This document shows positions 56,508 through 64,000 of a stretch of DNA of 64,000 nucleotides, in pieces (within the stretch, counting starts at the first letter, position 1; every line of letters begins with the position of its first letter). Position numbers and translations under genes: made by a program. The notes beneath the pieces are model-generated. The model worked only from the letters and a program-made list of their open reading frames with translations. It did not search any database and had not been told where the DNA came from. This DNA is from Streptomyces sp. B1I3. GTDB lineage: Bacteria; Actinomycetota; Actinomycetes; Streptomycetales; Streptomycetaceae. The DNA is taken from NCBI RefSeq assembly GCF_030816615.1, contig NZ_JAUSYD010000001.1, forward strand, positions 2,480,001 through 2,544,000. Reading direction: 5' to 3'.

Positions 56508-58190
56508 CTAGAGGAAGTAGAGGCGGTTGAGCGTGACGGAGTCGGCGGCCGGTGAGCGCAGCGGATCGCCGTCGAGCGTGACGAGGCCGGTCTCACCGTC
56601 TACGCAGACCTTCCCGGTACGGGAGTTGAGGCGCAGGTCCGCCGGTCCGATGCCGCGTGTGCCGCGGACCGCGACCCTGCGGCGGCGGGTGGGCATGAGA
56701 TCGGCGCCCAGCTGGGTGGCGGCCTCCGCGACGAAGGCGACGGAGAGATCGGCGGCGGTGGCCCCGTGGGCGCCGAACTGCGGTCCCAGGACGAGGGGTT
56801 CGCAGGTGTCCGTGGCGGCGTTGGGATCGCCCGTGACGCCGTACGCCGGGAAGCCGGACTTCAGGACCAGCTGGGGCTTCGCACCGAAGAACTCCGGATG
56901 CCAGAGCACGATGTCCGCGAGCTTGCCGGTCTCGATGGAGCCGACTTCGTGGGCGAGGCCGTGGGCGATGGCGGGGTTGATGGTGAGCTTGGCGATGTAG
57001 CGCAGCACCCGGGCGTTGTCGTCGCCGGGGCCGTCGCCCTCCATGGGGCCGAGTTCGCTCTTCATCTTCGCGGCCATGGCGAAGGTGCGGCGCACGGTCT
57101 CCCCGGCCCGCCCCATGCCCTGCGCGTCGGAGGAGGTGATCCCGATGGCACCCAGGTCGTGCAGCACGTCCTCGGCTCCCATCGTGCCCGCCCTGATCCG
57201 GTCGCGGGCCATGGCGGCGTCACCGGGCAGGTCGGTCTTGAGGTCGTGGACGGAGACGATCATGCCGTAGTGCTCGGCCACCGCGTCCCGTCCGAAGGGG
57301 AGCGTCGGATTGGTGGAGGACCCGATGACGTTGGGGACGCCGGCCATCTTCAGCACGTTGGGTACGTGTCCGCCGCCGCAGCCCTCGATGTGGAAGGCGT
57401 GGATCGTGCGGCCTTCGAGCACGCTCAGGGTGTCCTCGACGGACAGGCACTCGTTCAGCCCGTCGCTGTGCAGGGCGACCTGGACGTCGTACTCCTCGGC
57501 GACCCGCAGCGCGGTGTCCAGGGCACGGGTGTGGGCGCCCATGTCCTCGTGGACCTTGAAGCCGCAGGCGCCTCCCTCGGCGAGGGCCTCGACCAGCGGC
57601 GCGTCGTGGGAGGAGGAACCGCGGCCCAGGAAGCCTATGTTGACGGGCCAGGCGTCGAACGCGTTGAAGGCGTGGCGCAGGGCCCAGGGTGAGTTGACGC
57701 CGACGCCCCAGACGGGCCCGAACTCCTGGCCGATGACGGTGGTGACACCGGAGGCCAGCGATGCCTCCATGATCCGCGGGGAGAGCAGGTGGACATGGGG
57801 GTCCACGGCTCCCGCCGTCGCGATCATGCCCTCGCCGGAGACGATGGTCGTGCCGGTGCCGACCACCACGTCGACACCGTCGAGGGTGTCCGGGTTGCCC
57901 GCCCGCCCGATCGCGGCGATCCGGCCCTCACGGATGCCGATGGACACCTTCCGGATGCCCAGTACGGCGTCGATGACCAGGACGTTGCTGATGACCACGT
58001 CGCAGGTCCCGCGGACGGCGGCGGCCTTGAGGTGCAGGCCGTCACGGGCCGTCTTGCCGAAGCCGGCGAGGAACTCGTCGCCCTGCTTCTGGGCGTCGGA
58101 CTCCACGCGGACGGTCAGCCCGGAGTCGCCGAGCCTCACCCGGTCCCCGGCGCGCGGACCGTGCACGGAGGCGTACTCGTAGGGATCCAT
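56508..58190 (-). CDS. Urease alpha subunit-like amidohydrolase, divergent paralogue
   Basis: 560 residues, full UreC length. All nickel ligands are in place: H132 and H134 (DPHVHLLSP), carbamylatable K212 with H214 and D217 (CGFKVHEDMG), H241 (ALHSDGLNE), H267 (AFHIEGCGGGH) and D355 (SSDAQGMGRAGE). The flap differs: classical VCHHLD reads SVHDLK, so the flap Cys is Val314 while the His (H315) stays. Other classical positions also change (KIHEDW to KVHEDM, FHTEGAGGGH to FHIEGCGGGH). No ureEFGD accessory genes lie nearby. Its ATG shares one base with the stop of the gamma-beta gene. It may act on urea slowly, on a substituted urea, or need accessory proteins from another locus. Confidence 0.88.
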   Translation of the reverse strand: MDPYEYASVHGPRAGDRVRLGDSGLTVRVESDAQKQGDEFLAGFGKTARDGLHLKAAAVRGTCDVVISNVLVIDAVLGIRKVSIGIREGRIAAIGRAGNPDTLDGVDVVVGTGTTIVSGEGMIATAGAVDPHVHLLSPRIMEASLASGVTTVIGQEFGPVWGVGVNSPWALRHAFNAFDAWPVNIGFLGRGSSSHDAPLVEALAEGGACGFKVHEDMGAHTRALDTALRVAEEYDVQVALHSDGLNECLSVEDTLSVLEGRTIHAFHIEGCGGGHVPNVLKMAGVPNVIGSSTNPTLPFGRDAVAEHYGMIVSVHDLKTDLPGDAAMARDRIRAGTMGAEDVLHDLGAIGITSSDAQGMGRAGETVRRTFAMAAKMKSELGPMEGDGPGDDNARVLRYIAKLTINPAIAHGLAHEVGSIETGKLADIVLWHPEFFGAKPQLVLKSGFPAYGVTGDPNAATDTCEPLVLGPQFGAHGATAADLSVAFVAEAATQLGADLMPTRRRRVAVRGTRGIGPADLRLNSRTGKVCVDGETGLVTLDGDPLRSPAADSVTLNRLYFL

Positions 58191-58918
58191 CAGTGGTCCT
58201 CCTCCCCCGGTGCGGGGATCGTCGCGGTGTCCGGCTGGGCCCCGGCTCCGAGATAACCGCAGGCCGCCGCTCTGCGCAGTGCCTCCGCCTTCGCTCCCGG
58301 CGCGTCCAGCGGTCCGTCGACGAGCCCGGCGAAGCCGATCGCGATCCGGTCCCCGCCGATGGGGACGAGGGCGACGCGCACGGACTCCCCCGGACCGAAA
58401 CGGACGGAGGAGCCGGCGGGCACGCCCAGCCGCATCCCGTACGCCGCCGCTCGGTCGAAGTGGAGCCGGGGGTTGGCCTCGAAGAAGTGGAAGTGGGACG
58501 TCACGCTGACCGGGACGGTCGCCGTGTTGCGGACGGTGAGCCGCACGGAGGGCTCGGGTTGGGGCGTCGCGGGGCCCGGAACGAGTGCGCCGGGGGCGTC
58601 GGCGCCCAGCGAACCGGCGCCGAGGGGGCGGCTGACGACCGCGAGCCGGGAGCCGTCGTCGAACACGGCCTCCACCTGGACCTCGGTGACCACCTCGGCC
58701 ACACCGGGCAGCACGTCGTCCGGGCCCAGCACGGTGCGGGCGGCCTCGATCGCCTCCGCCAGCCGGCGTCCGTCCCTGGCCGCCTCGCAGACGGTGTCCG
58801 CGATCAGCGCCGTCGCCTCGGGGACGTTGAGGCGCAGGCCACGGGCGCGCCGCGCCCTGGCCAGCTCGGCGGCGCCGAAGAGCAGCAGCCGGTCGCGCTC
58901 GGTCGGGGTCAGTCGCAT
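58190..58918 (-). CDS. Fused urease gamma-beta subunit
   Basis: 242 residues. UreA-like (gamma) residues 1-100 start MRLTPTERDRLLLFGAAELARARRARGLRLNVPEATALI. UreB-like (beta) residues from about 105 on include VRLTVRNTATVPVSVTSHFHFFEANPRLHFDRAAAYGMRLGVPAGSSVRFGPGE and the IGGDRIAIGFAGLVDG end. Such gamma-beta fusions occur in the second urease set of Streptomyces and, separately, in Helicobacter. GGAGGTG stands 12 bases before the ATG at 58918. First gene of the operon, directly behind the 34-bp palindrome. Confidence 0.92.
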   Translation of the reverse strand: MRLTPTERDRLLLFGAAELARARRARGLRLNVPEATALIADTVCEAARDGRRLAEAIEAARTVLGPDDVLPGVAEVVTEVQVEAVFDDGSRLAVVSRPLGAGSLGADAPGALVPGPATPQPEPSVRLTVRNTATVPVSVTSHFHFFEANPRLHFDRAAAYGMRLGVPAGSSVRFGPGESVRVALVPIGGDRIAIGFAGLVDGPLDAPGAKAEALRRAAACGYLGAGAQPDTATIPAPGEEDH

Positions 58919-58938
58919 GTCACCACACCTCCAGGTTC

Positions 58939-58972
58939 GAGCAGCACTCTAACCATGGTTAGAGTGCTGCTC
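58939..58972. promoter_or_regulatory. Perfect 34-bp palindrome, probable TetR operator
   Basis: Half-site GAGCAGCACTCTAACCA followed immediately by its exact complement (TGGTTAGAGTGCTGCTC), centred on an NcoI-like CCATGG, 20 bp upstream of the gamma-beta urease start. No spacer and no mismatch. The operon's own TetR gene is the obvious candidate to bind it. Read as RNA it would lack a loop, which argues against a terminator. The gap 58919-59260 contains this, the ilvE terminator and no gene. Confidence 0.85.
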
Positions 58973-59003
58973 AAAACCGGGTACGGCGCAGTGGGTACGG
59001 CGA

Positions 59004-59032
59004 AGGCCGCGCCCCGATGCGGGGCGCGGCCT
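59004..59032 (-). terminator. Terminator between ilvE and the urease-like operon
   Basis: AGGCCGCGCCCCG-atg-CGGGGCGCGGCCT, 13-bp perfect stem. It lies about 230 bp after the ilvE stop and just upstream of the operator region, insulating the downstream operon. Confidence 0.75.
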
Positions 59033-59260
59033 GTGGAGAGGACGGGTCGACCGAATTCTGCGGTGCGGAGCGTGCCGGGCTCGCCTGCCCGCTCGCCTGC
59101 CGGGAGAGCCGCGCCTCGACGCGTCGCCGTCGGTCGCCACGGCTCCTGCCCCGAACTCCCGGCTCCGTCCGGGGCGGGGGGCGGGCCGCACCTTTTTCCG
59201 CCCTGCGACGCGCGGATTCCGGGCCCGGCTCCCTGCCCCGGCCCGATCCGGGCGAAGACC

Positions 59261-60364
59261 CTAGCCGAGCGGGTGCATCCAGCCGTGCGTGTCCTCGGCG
59301 ATGCCCCGCTGGATGTCCAGCAGGCGCTCGCGCAGCTTGAGGGTCACCTCGCCGGGCGTGCCGTCACCCTGGACCCATTCGCCGTCCGCGGACTTCACGG
59401 TGCCGACGGGCGTGATGACGGCCGCGGTGCCACAGGCGAAGACCTCGGTCAGGGTGCCGTTCGCGGTGTCGGCGCGCCACTGGTCGATGGAGACCCGGCC
59501 TTCCTCGGAGGCGTAGCCGAGGTCCCGGGCGACGGTGAGGAGGGAGTCGCGGGTGACTCCTGCGAGCAGCGAGCCGGTGAGGGAGGGGGTGACGATCCGC
59601 TTGCCGCCGTCCTCCTGCTCGTACACGAAGTAGAGGTTCATGCCGCCCAGCTCCTCGACCCACTTGTGCTCGACGGCGTCGAGGTAGGCGACCTGGTCGC
59701 AGCCCTTCGCGGCGGCCTCGGCCTGGGCGAGGAGGGAGGCGGCGTAGTTGCCGCCGGTCTTGGCGTCGCCCATGCCGCCGGGGACGGCACGCACCCGGTC
59801 CTGGGAGAGCCAGATGGAGACCGGCTTCACGCCGCCGGGGAAGTAGGCGCCGGCCGGCGAGGCGATGACGATGAAGAGGTACTCGTTGGCGGGCCGCACA
59901 CCCAGCCCGACCTCGGCGGCGATCATGAACGGGCGCAGGTACAGGGACTCCTCGCCGCCGTGCGGCGGGACCCAGGCCTCGTCCTGCCGGACCAGCGCGT
60001 CGCAGGCCTCGATGAACGTCTCGACGGGGAGCTCGGGCATCGCGAGGCGGGCGGCGGAGCGCTGGAAGCGCGCGGCGTTGACCTCCGGGCGGAAGGTCGC
60101 GACCGTCCCGTCGGGCCGGCGGTAGGCCTTGAGGCCCTCGAAGATCTCCTGCGCGTAGTGCAGGGTCATGTTGGCCGGGTCGAGCGACAGCGGGCCGTAC
60201 GGGACGAGCTGGGCGTCGTGCCAGCCCCGGCCTTCGGTCCAGCTGATCGTCACCATGTGGTCGGTGAAGTGCCGGCCGAATCCGGGATCGGCCATGGCCG
60301 CCTCCCGCTCCGCGTCGGACAGCGGGTTCGAGGAGGGCTTGAGCTCGATCGTGGGCGTCGTCAT
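59261..60364 (-). CDS. ilvE: Branched-chain amino-acid aminotransferase
   Basis: 367 residues, PLP fold type IV. Last step of Val, Ile and Leu synthesis. Marks: [54 protein letters not shown], catalytic Lys in [17 protein letters not shown], and [17 protein letters not shown] 60364. Downstream of leuB on the same strand but separated by a terminator, so probably its own transcript. Confidence 0.97.
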   Translation of the reverse strand: MTTPTIELKPSSNPLSDAEREAAMADPGFGRHFTDHMVTISWTEGRGWHDAQLVPYGPLSLDPANMTLHYAQEIFEGLKAYRRPDGTVATFRPEVNAARFQRSAARLAMPELPVETFIEACDALVRQDEAWVPPHGGEESLYLRPFMIAAEVGLGVRPANEYLFIVIASPAGAYFPGGVKPVSIWLSQDRVRAVPGGMGDAKTGGNYAASLLAQAEAAAKGCDQVAYLDAVEHKWVEELGGMNLYFVYEQEDGGKRIVTPSLTGSLLAGVTRDSLLTVARDLGYASEEGRVSIDQWRADTANGTLTEVFACGTAAVITPVGTVKSADGEWVQGDGTPGEVTLKLRERLLDIQRGIAEDTHGWMHPLG

Positions 60365-60583
60365 GAGTGCGTGTCCTTCACCGGTCTTGTGTGTGATGGA
60401 CCGCGCTCACGCCCGCTCCCGTCCGACTCGCATCGGGCAGGTCGTAGGACGTCCGAGCTCTACCGCGAGCCACGGCCCCGCGTTCGATTATCGCTCGGGG
60501 GCGGCTCTGCACGAAATGGCACGTTTGCGGTGACGTGAAAACACGGTCCAGGGGTCGATGGTGGCACCCGGGGACCGCGAGGT

Positions 60584-60618
60584 GAAGCCGCCGGGTGCGG
60601 ATGCGACCCGGCGGCTTC
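60584..60618 (-). terminator. Terminator after leuB
   Basis: GAAGCCGCCGGGT / ACCCGGCGGCTTC, 13-bp stem with a 9-base loop, 17 bp after the leuB stop. Confidence 0.85.
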
Positions 60619-60635
60619 GAAGTGGAGGCGTCGGG

Positions 60636-61679
60636 TCAGCTCGCTACGCGTACCGCGAGCGCGTCGCCGATCTCGTCGGTGGTGCGTGCGGCGGCTCCGT
60701 CGCGCTCCGCGAGGTCGGCGGAGACGGCCTCCTCGATGCGGGCGGCCTCGGTCTCGTGACCGAGGTGGCGCAGCAGGAGGGCGACGGAGAGGATCGTGGC
60801 GGTCGGGTCGGCCTTGCCCTGGCCCGCGATGTCGGGTGCGGTGCCGTGGACGGGCTCGAACATGGACGGGAAGGCGCCCGTCGGGTTGATGTTCCCGGAC
60901 GCGGCCAGGCCGATGCCCCCGGTCACGGCAGCGGCGAGGTCGGTGAGGATGTCACCGAAGAGGTTGTCCGTGACGATGACGTCGAAGCGCTCGGGCTGGG
61001 TGACGAAGAAGATCGTCGCGGCGTCGACGTGCAGGTAGTCGGTGGTGACCTCGGGGTACTCGGCCGCGACCTTGTCGAAGATGTTCTTCCACAGGTGGCC
61101 CGCGTACACCAGGACGTTGTTCTTGTGGACCAGCGTCAGCTTCTTGCGCGGACGGGCGGCGGCACGCGCGAAGGCGTCACGGACGACGCGCTCGACACCG
61201 TAGGCGGTGTTGACGCTGACCTCGGTGGCGACCTCGTGCTCCGTACCGGTGCGCAGGGAACCGCCGTTGCCCGTGTAGGGGCCCTCGGTGCCCTCACGGA
61301 CGACGACGAAGTCGATCTCGGGGCGACCCGCCAGCGGCGTCGCGGTGTTCGGGAAGAGCTTCGACGGCCTCAGGTTGACGAAGTGGTCGAAGGCGAAGCG
61401 CAACTTCAGCAGCAGCCCGCGCTCCAGCACGCCCGAGGGCACGGACGGGTCACCGATGGCGCCGAGGAGGATGGCGTCGTGGCTCTTGAGAGCCTCGAGC
61501 TCCGCGTCCGGGAGGGTTTCACCGGTGCGGTGCCATCGCTGGGCGCCGAGGTCGTACTCCTTGGTCTCCAGCTTCACATCCTGCGGGAGAACAGCGTTGA
61601 GAACCTTGAGGCCCTGGGTCACGACCTCCTGGCCGATACCGTCGCCGGGGATCACTGCGAGATTGATGCTGCGAGACAT
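60636..61679 (-). CDS. leuB: 3-isopropylmalate dehydrogenase
   Basis: 347 residues. Oxidative decarboxylation of 3-isopropylmalate in leucine synthesis. Starts [20 protein letters not shown]; has [42 protein letters not shown] and [29 protein letters not shown], the actinobacterial LeuB form. NdgR, encoded at 7157, is known in S. coelicolor to influence leucine genes. Confidence 0.97.
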   Translation of the reverse strand: MSRSINLAVIPGDGIGQEVVTQGLKVLNAVLPQDVKLETKEYDLGAQRWHRTGETLPDAELEALKSHDAILLGAIGDPSVPSGVLERGLLLKLRFAFDHFVNLRPSKLFPNTATPLAGRPEIDFVVVREGTEGPYTGNGGSLRTGTEHEVATEVSVNTAYGVERVVRDAFARAAARPRKKLTLVHKNNVLVYAGHLWKNIFDKVAAEYPEVTTDYLHVDAATIFFVTQPERFDVIVTDNLFGDILTDLAAAVTGGIGLAASGNINPTGAFPSMFEPVHGTAPDIAGQGKADPTATILSVALLLRHLGHETEAARIEEAVSADLAERDGAAARTTDEIGDALAVRVAS

Positions 61680-61718
61680 GGAGGCACCCTAATACTCGTC
61701 CCACCACATGACATTCGC

Positions 61719-61735
61719 CGTCCAGTATTCGGACG
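61719..61735. promoter_or_regulatory. Inverted repeat upstream of leuB
   Basis: CGTCC-agtattc-GGACG, 40 bp before the leuB start. Perfect 5-base arms; possible regulator site or part of the leuB promoter. It does not resemble the repeat in front of ndgR. Confidence 0.35.
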
Positions 61736-61765
61736 CACGGGTTGTCGCGCGGCGGGTCCCGGCTG

Positions 61766-61894
61766 TCAGTGACCCGTGGATCCGCCGTTGTCCCGGCGGT
61801 CGAGGGCCCGCTGCAGGGCGGCGGCTGCGTTCTTGCGCTCGGACTCGGCGGAGCGCGGGGTGTGGCGGACGCGGCGGACAGAGGTCTCGGCCAT
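61766..61894 (-). CDS. Small basic protein of unknown function, 42 aa
   Basis: MAETSVRRVRHTPRSAESERKNAAAALQRALDRRDN and six more residues; very basic and Ala-rich, helical in the second half. ATG 61894 has AAGGAG ten bases upstream, which supports real translation. It is 86 bp upstream of leuB on the same strand. No run of Leu or Ile codons, so not an attenuator leader of the usual kind. Function unknown. Confidence 0.65.
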   Translation of the reverse strand: MAETSVRRVRHTPRSAESERKNAAAALQRALDRRDNGGSTGH

Positions 61895-62221
61895 GAGGGA
61901 TCGACTCCTTGAGATCGCGTGGATTTCGGGATCGGGACTTCGCGTGACGTGATGTCGGGATCGAGATCGTGACGTCGAGGCGCCGGAAGGGGCGGGGAGC
62001 CGGTGCCGCAGGGGTTGCCTGCTTCGGGGCACGTGCTCACGACCGCCGGTCGCTGGATCGCGCGAATCGTTCGGCTCCTACAAAGCTAGGACAGCGGGAG
62101 CCATCTGTCTCCACAGATACTCGGACTTCCTACTATCTGAGACGGGGCCCTCGCCCGGAGCGGGTCTCCGGGTCCGGGGCACACCCCCTGACGCGCCCGT
62201 CCCGCCGCTGCGGCTGGACGC
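61895..62221. other. Intergenic region upstream of the 42-aa gene
   Basis: 327 bp without a credible gene. It contains GATCG/GTGAC-rich short repeats at 61920-61980, an inverted repeat ATCTGT-ctcc-ACAGAT at 62103-62118, and CAGATA/TATCTG-type repeats to 62140. A minus-strand promoter for the small gene and leuB probably lies in 62050-62140, the AT-richest part. Confidence 0.4.
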
Positions 62222-62821
62222 TCAGAGCGGGACGGTGAGCTGGGCCTGGACATGGGCCCGCAGGACGCCCGCCATGTCCGTCACGCCGCCCCCCAGGAGC
62301 CACTGCACCTGGAGCCCGTCCATCAGGGCGATCAGCTGCTGCCCCGCGGCGTCCGGCGCGACGCCGGCCCGGAGCGCACCGTCCGCGAGGGCCTGCGCAT
62401 AGGCGAGCTCCGCCCCGGAGACCGAATCGCGGTAGCGCCGCACGAAGTACGCGTGGGCGGGGTGATCGGCCGCCGTGGCTTCGGTGGAGACGACCGAGAA
62501 CAGCTCGACGATCCCGCGCCGGGTGGCGTTCAGCGCCGCGAGCTCGGCGTACCTGCGCAGCCGGCCGACGCCGCTGGTCCCGCCGAGCGAGAGCCACTCC
62601 CCGTCCACCTCGTCGCGGTGTTCGAGCACCGCGAGCAGCAGGGACTCCTTGGTCGGGAAGTGGTGCAGCAGACCGGGGTGGGAGATTCCGCACCTGCTCG
62701 CGATCGTGCGCAGGGACGCACCCCGGTAACCCGCCTCGCCGAACAGGGCCATGGCCTGGTCGAGGATCTCGCGACGCCTCGCGCGGCCCTTCGCGTAGCC
62801 ACGCCGCGCTTCGGCCGCCAC
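62222..62821 (-). CDS. TetR-family regulator divergent from a GH3 gene
   Basis: 199 residues: GYAKGRARRREILDQAMALFGEAGYRGASLRTIASRCGISHPGLLHHFPTKESLLLAVLEHRD is the helix-turn-helix domain, followed by a helical sensor domain. GTG 62821 has GGGAG six bases upstream; a GTG at 62884 would add 21 Arg/Cys-rich residues with no ribosome-binding site. Divergent from the GH3 glycosidase, which it probably controls; ligand unknown. Confidence 0.88.
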   Translation of the reverse strand: MAAEARRGYAKGRARRREILDQAMALFGEAGYRGASLRTIASRCGISHPGLLHHFPTKESLLLAVLEHRDEVDGEWLSLGGTSGVGRLRRYAELAALNATRRGIVELFSVVSTEATAADHPAHAYFVRRYRDSVSGAELAYAQALADGALRAGVAPDAAGQQLIALMDGLQVQWLLGGGVTDMAGVLRAHVQAQLTVPL

Positions 62822-62896
62822 TCGCCACTCCCACGGTTCGGTCCGCCGGCGTGTCCGGCCGGCACGACAGTCAGATTCGCACACCCGAAGATACCT

Positions 62897-62908
62897 ACCG
62901 AGTGGTCG
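62897..62908. promoter_or_regulatory. Inverted repeat between the TetR and GH3 genes
   Basis: CCGA-GTGG-TCGG, with TACC before and GGAT after. It lies just upstream of TTGACT (62911-62916), a possible -35 for the GH3 gene. Typical size and position for a TetR operator. Confidence 0.5.
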
Positions 62909-62955
62909 GGATTGACTCTATGGTGGACCGGAACCGTGTCGCGAAAGGACCCCCC

Positions 62956-64000
62956 GTGGCCCCCTCCCTGCCCTACCTCGACCCCGCGCTGCCCGTCGCC
63001 GAGCGGGTCGACGACCTCCTCGGCCGCATGACGCTGGCCGAGAAGACCGGCCAGATGCTCCAGCTCAACGCCAAGGACGGAGTACGGCACCTCGTCGAGG
63101 ACCTGCACGTGGGGTCGATCCTCCACGCCGCGCCCGACCGGGTCCTGGAGGCGGCGGCGCTCACCGAGCACACCCGCCTGCGCATCCCGCTGCTGGTCGC
63201 CGAGGACTGCATCCACGGCCACTCCTTCTGGGAGGGCGCCACCATCTACCCCACGCAGCTCGGCATGGCCGCGACCTGGGACGCCGGTCTCGTGGAGCGC
63301 ATCGCCCGGGCCACGGCCGTCGAGGTCGCGGCGACCGGCGTCCACTGGACGTTCTCGCCCGTGCTCTGCATCACCCGGGACCTGCGCTGGGGCCGGGTCA
63401 GCGAGACGTTCGGGGAGGACCCCTTCCTCATCGGCGAACTCGCCTCGGCGATGGTGCGCGGCTACCAGGGCGGGGGCCTGGACGACCCGACGGCGGTCCT
63501 CGCCTGCGCCAAGCACTTCGCGGGCTACTCCGAGACGCAGGGCGGCCGCGACGCGAGCGAGGCCGACATCTCGCGGCGCAAGCTGCGCTCCTGGTTCCTG
63601 CCCCCCTTCGAGCGGGTCGCCCGCGAGGGCTGCCGCACGTTCATGCTCGGCTACCAGTCCATGGACGGGGTGCCCGTCACGGTCAACGACTGGCTCCTGA
63701 ACGAGGTGCTGCGCGGCGAGTGGGGTTACACCGGCACGCTGGTCACGGACTGGGACAACGTCGGCCGCATGGTGTGGGAGCAGCAGATCTACGGCGACTA
63801 CACCCAGGCCGCCGCCGCCGCGGTCCGCGCCGGCAACGACATGGTGATGACCACGCCCAAGTTCTTCGAGGGGGCGCAGGAGGCGGTCGCCCAGGGCATT
63901 CTCGACGAAGCGAACATCGACGCGGCGGTCCGGCGCATCCTGACCCTCAAGTTCGAGCTGGGCCTGTTCGAGAACCCGAGGCACCCCGACGCCGCCCGGC
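62956..64000 (+). CDS. GH3-family glycosidase, partial at window end
   Basis: 348 residues visible, no signal peptide, so cytoplasmic. Starts SLPYLDPALPVAERVDDLLGRMTLAEKTGQMLQLN; contains FSPVLCITRDLRWGRVSETFGEDP, CAKHFAGYSETQGGRD and nucleophile Asp in GTLVTDWDNVG. Followed by the expected MVMTTPKFFEGAQEAV and RRILTLKFELGLFENP; the C-terminal sandwich lies outside. GTG 62956 has AAAGGA upstream. Its close relatives include beta-glucosidases and beta-xylosidases; specificity is not decidable here. Confidence 0.9.
   Translation, partial: MAPSLPYLDPALPVAERVDDLLGRMTLAEKTGQMLQLNAKDGVRHLVEDLHVGSILHAAPDRVLEAAALTEHTRLRIPLLVAEDCIHGHSFWEGATIYPTQLGMAATWDAGLVERIARATAVEVAATGVHWTFSPVLCITRDLRWGRVSETFGEDPFLIGELASAMVRGYQGGGLDDPTAVLACAKHFAGYSETQGGRDASEADISRRKLRSWFLPPFERVAREGCRTFMLGYQSMDGVPVTVNDWLLNEVLRGEWGYTGTLVTDWDNVGRMVWEQQIYGDYTQAAAAAVRAGNDMVMTTPKFFEGAQEAVAQGILDEANIDAAVRRILTLKFELGLFENPRHPDAAR

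Overview
The window is about 64 kb of very GC-rich actinobacterial chromosome, almost certainly a Streptomyces. Third codon positions are nearly all G/C, GTG and TTG starts are common, and long spurious open frames lie opposite most genes. It carries Streptomyces hallmarks: two conservons, an HU protein with a Lys/Ala-rich tail, the NdgR regulator beside leuCD, and the AccB/AccE acyl-CoA carboxylase pair. From memory, the backbone order (ddl-gpsA-plsC-cofC-hupS-leuDC-ndgR-tRNAs-gltX-conservon-accEB ... cimA-urease-like-ilvE-leuB) matches the S. coelicolor core around SCO5522-SCO5560. The stretch from about 25.6 to 52.6 kb is a catabolic insertion relative to that backbone.

Layout. 1-11.9 kb holds housekeeping genes: cell wall and lipid synthesis (ddl, gpsA, plsC), coenzyme F420 (cofC), nucleoid (hupS), leucine synthesis (leuCD) with its divergent IclR regulator NdgR, a cluster of three tRNA-Glu and two tRNA-Gln genes, a HAD phosphatase, gltX and a fumarylacetoacetate-hydrolase-family gene. 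11.9-23.5 kb starts with a 60-residue peptide carrying two ANPRRT(T/I)L repeats. Two complete conservons follow head to tail (sensor-kinase-like CvnA, roadblock CvnB, DUF742 CvnC, GTPase CvnD). Their cvnD genes share a 356-bp stretch of perfect identity. 23.5-25.3 kb is accE-accB.

25.6-52.6 kb is dominated by secreted glycan degradation: a GH101 endo-alpha-N-acetylgalactosaminidase, a Tat-exported GH64 beta-1,3-glucanase, an M15-like secreted peptidase, and a long operon. The operon runs solute-binding protein, two ATPases and two permeases of the oligopeptide/beta-oligosaccharide type, GH1, GH16 and GH3. It is preceded by a LacI-family regulator and a divergent GH30 glucanase with a ricin-type lectin domain. 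The parts fit a fungal-wall/laminarin beta-1,3/1,6-glucan system: GH16, GH64 and GH30 cut outside the cell, the ABC transporter imports oligosaccharides, and GH1 hydrolyses them in the cytoplasm. The same 14-bp LacI-type palindrome lies upstream of the GH64 gene and inside the start of the binding-protein gene, linking loci 20 kb apart.

52.7-64 kb holds isoleucine/leucine genes (cimA with a candidate leader peptide and terminator, ilvE, leuB). They flank a compact operon of a fused urease gamma-beta subunit, a divergent urease alpha subunit, agmatine deiminase and a TetR regulator, headed by a perfect 34-bp palindrome. This operon is the most interesting unit functionally: agmatine deiminase makes N-carbamoylputrescine, itself a substituted urea. 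A TetR gene divergent from a GH3 glycosidase running off the end closes the window. Two copies of a roughly 140-160-bp interspersed repeat sit inside otherwise tightly packed operons at 45.4 and 56.3 kb.
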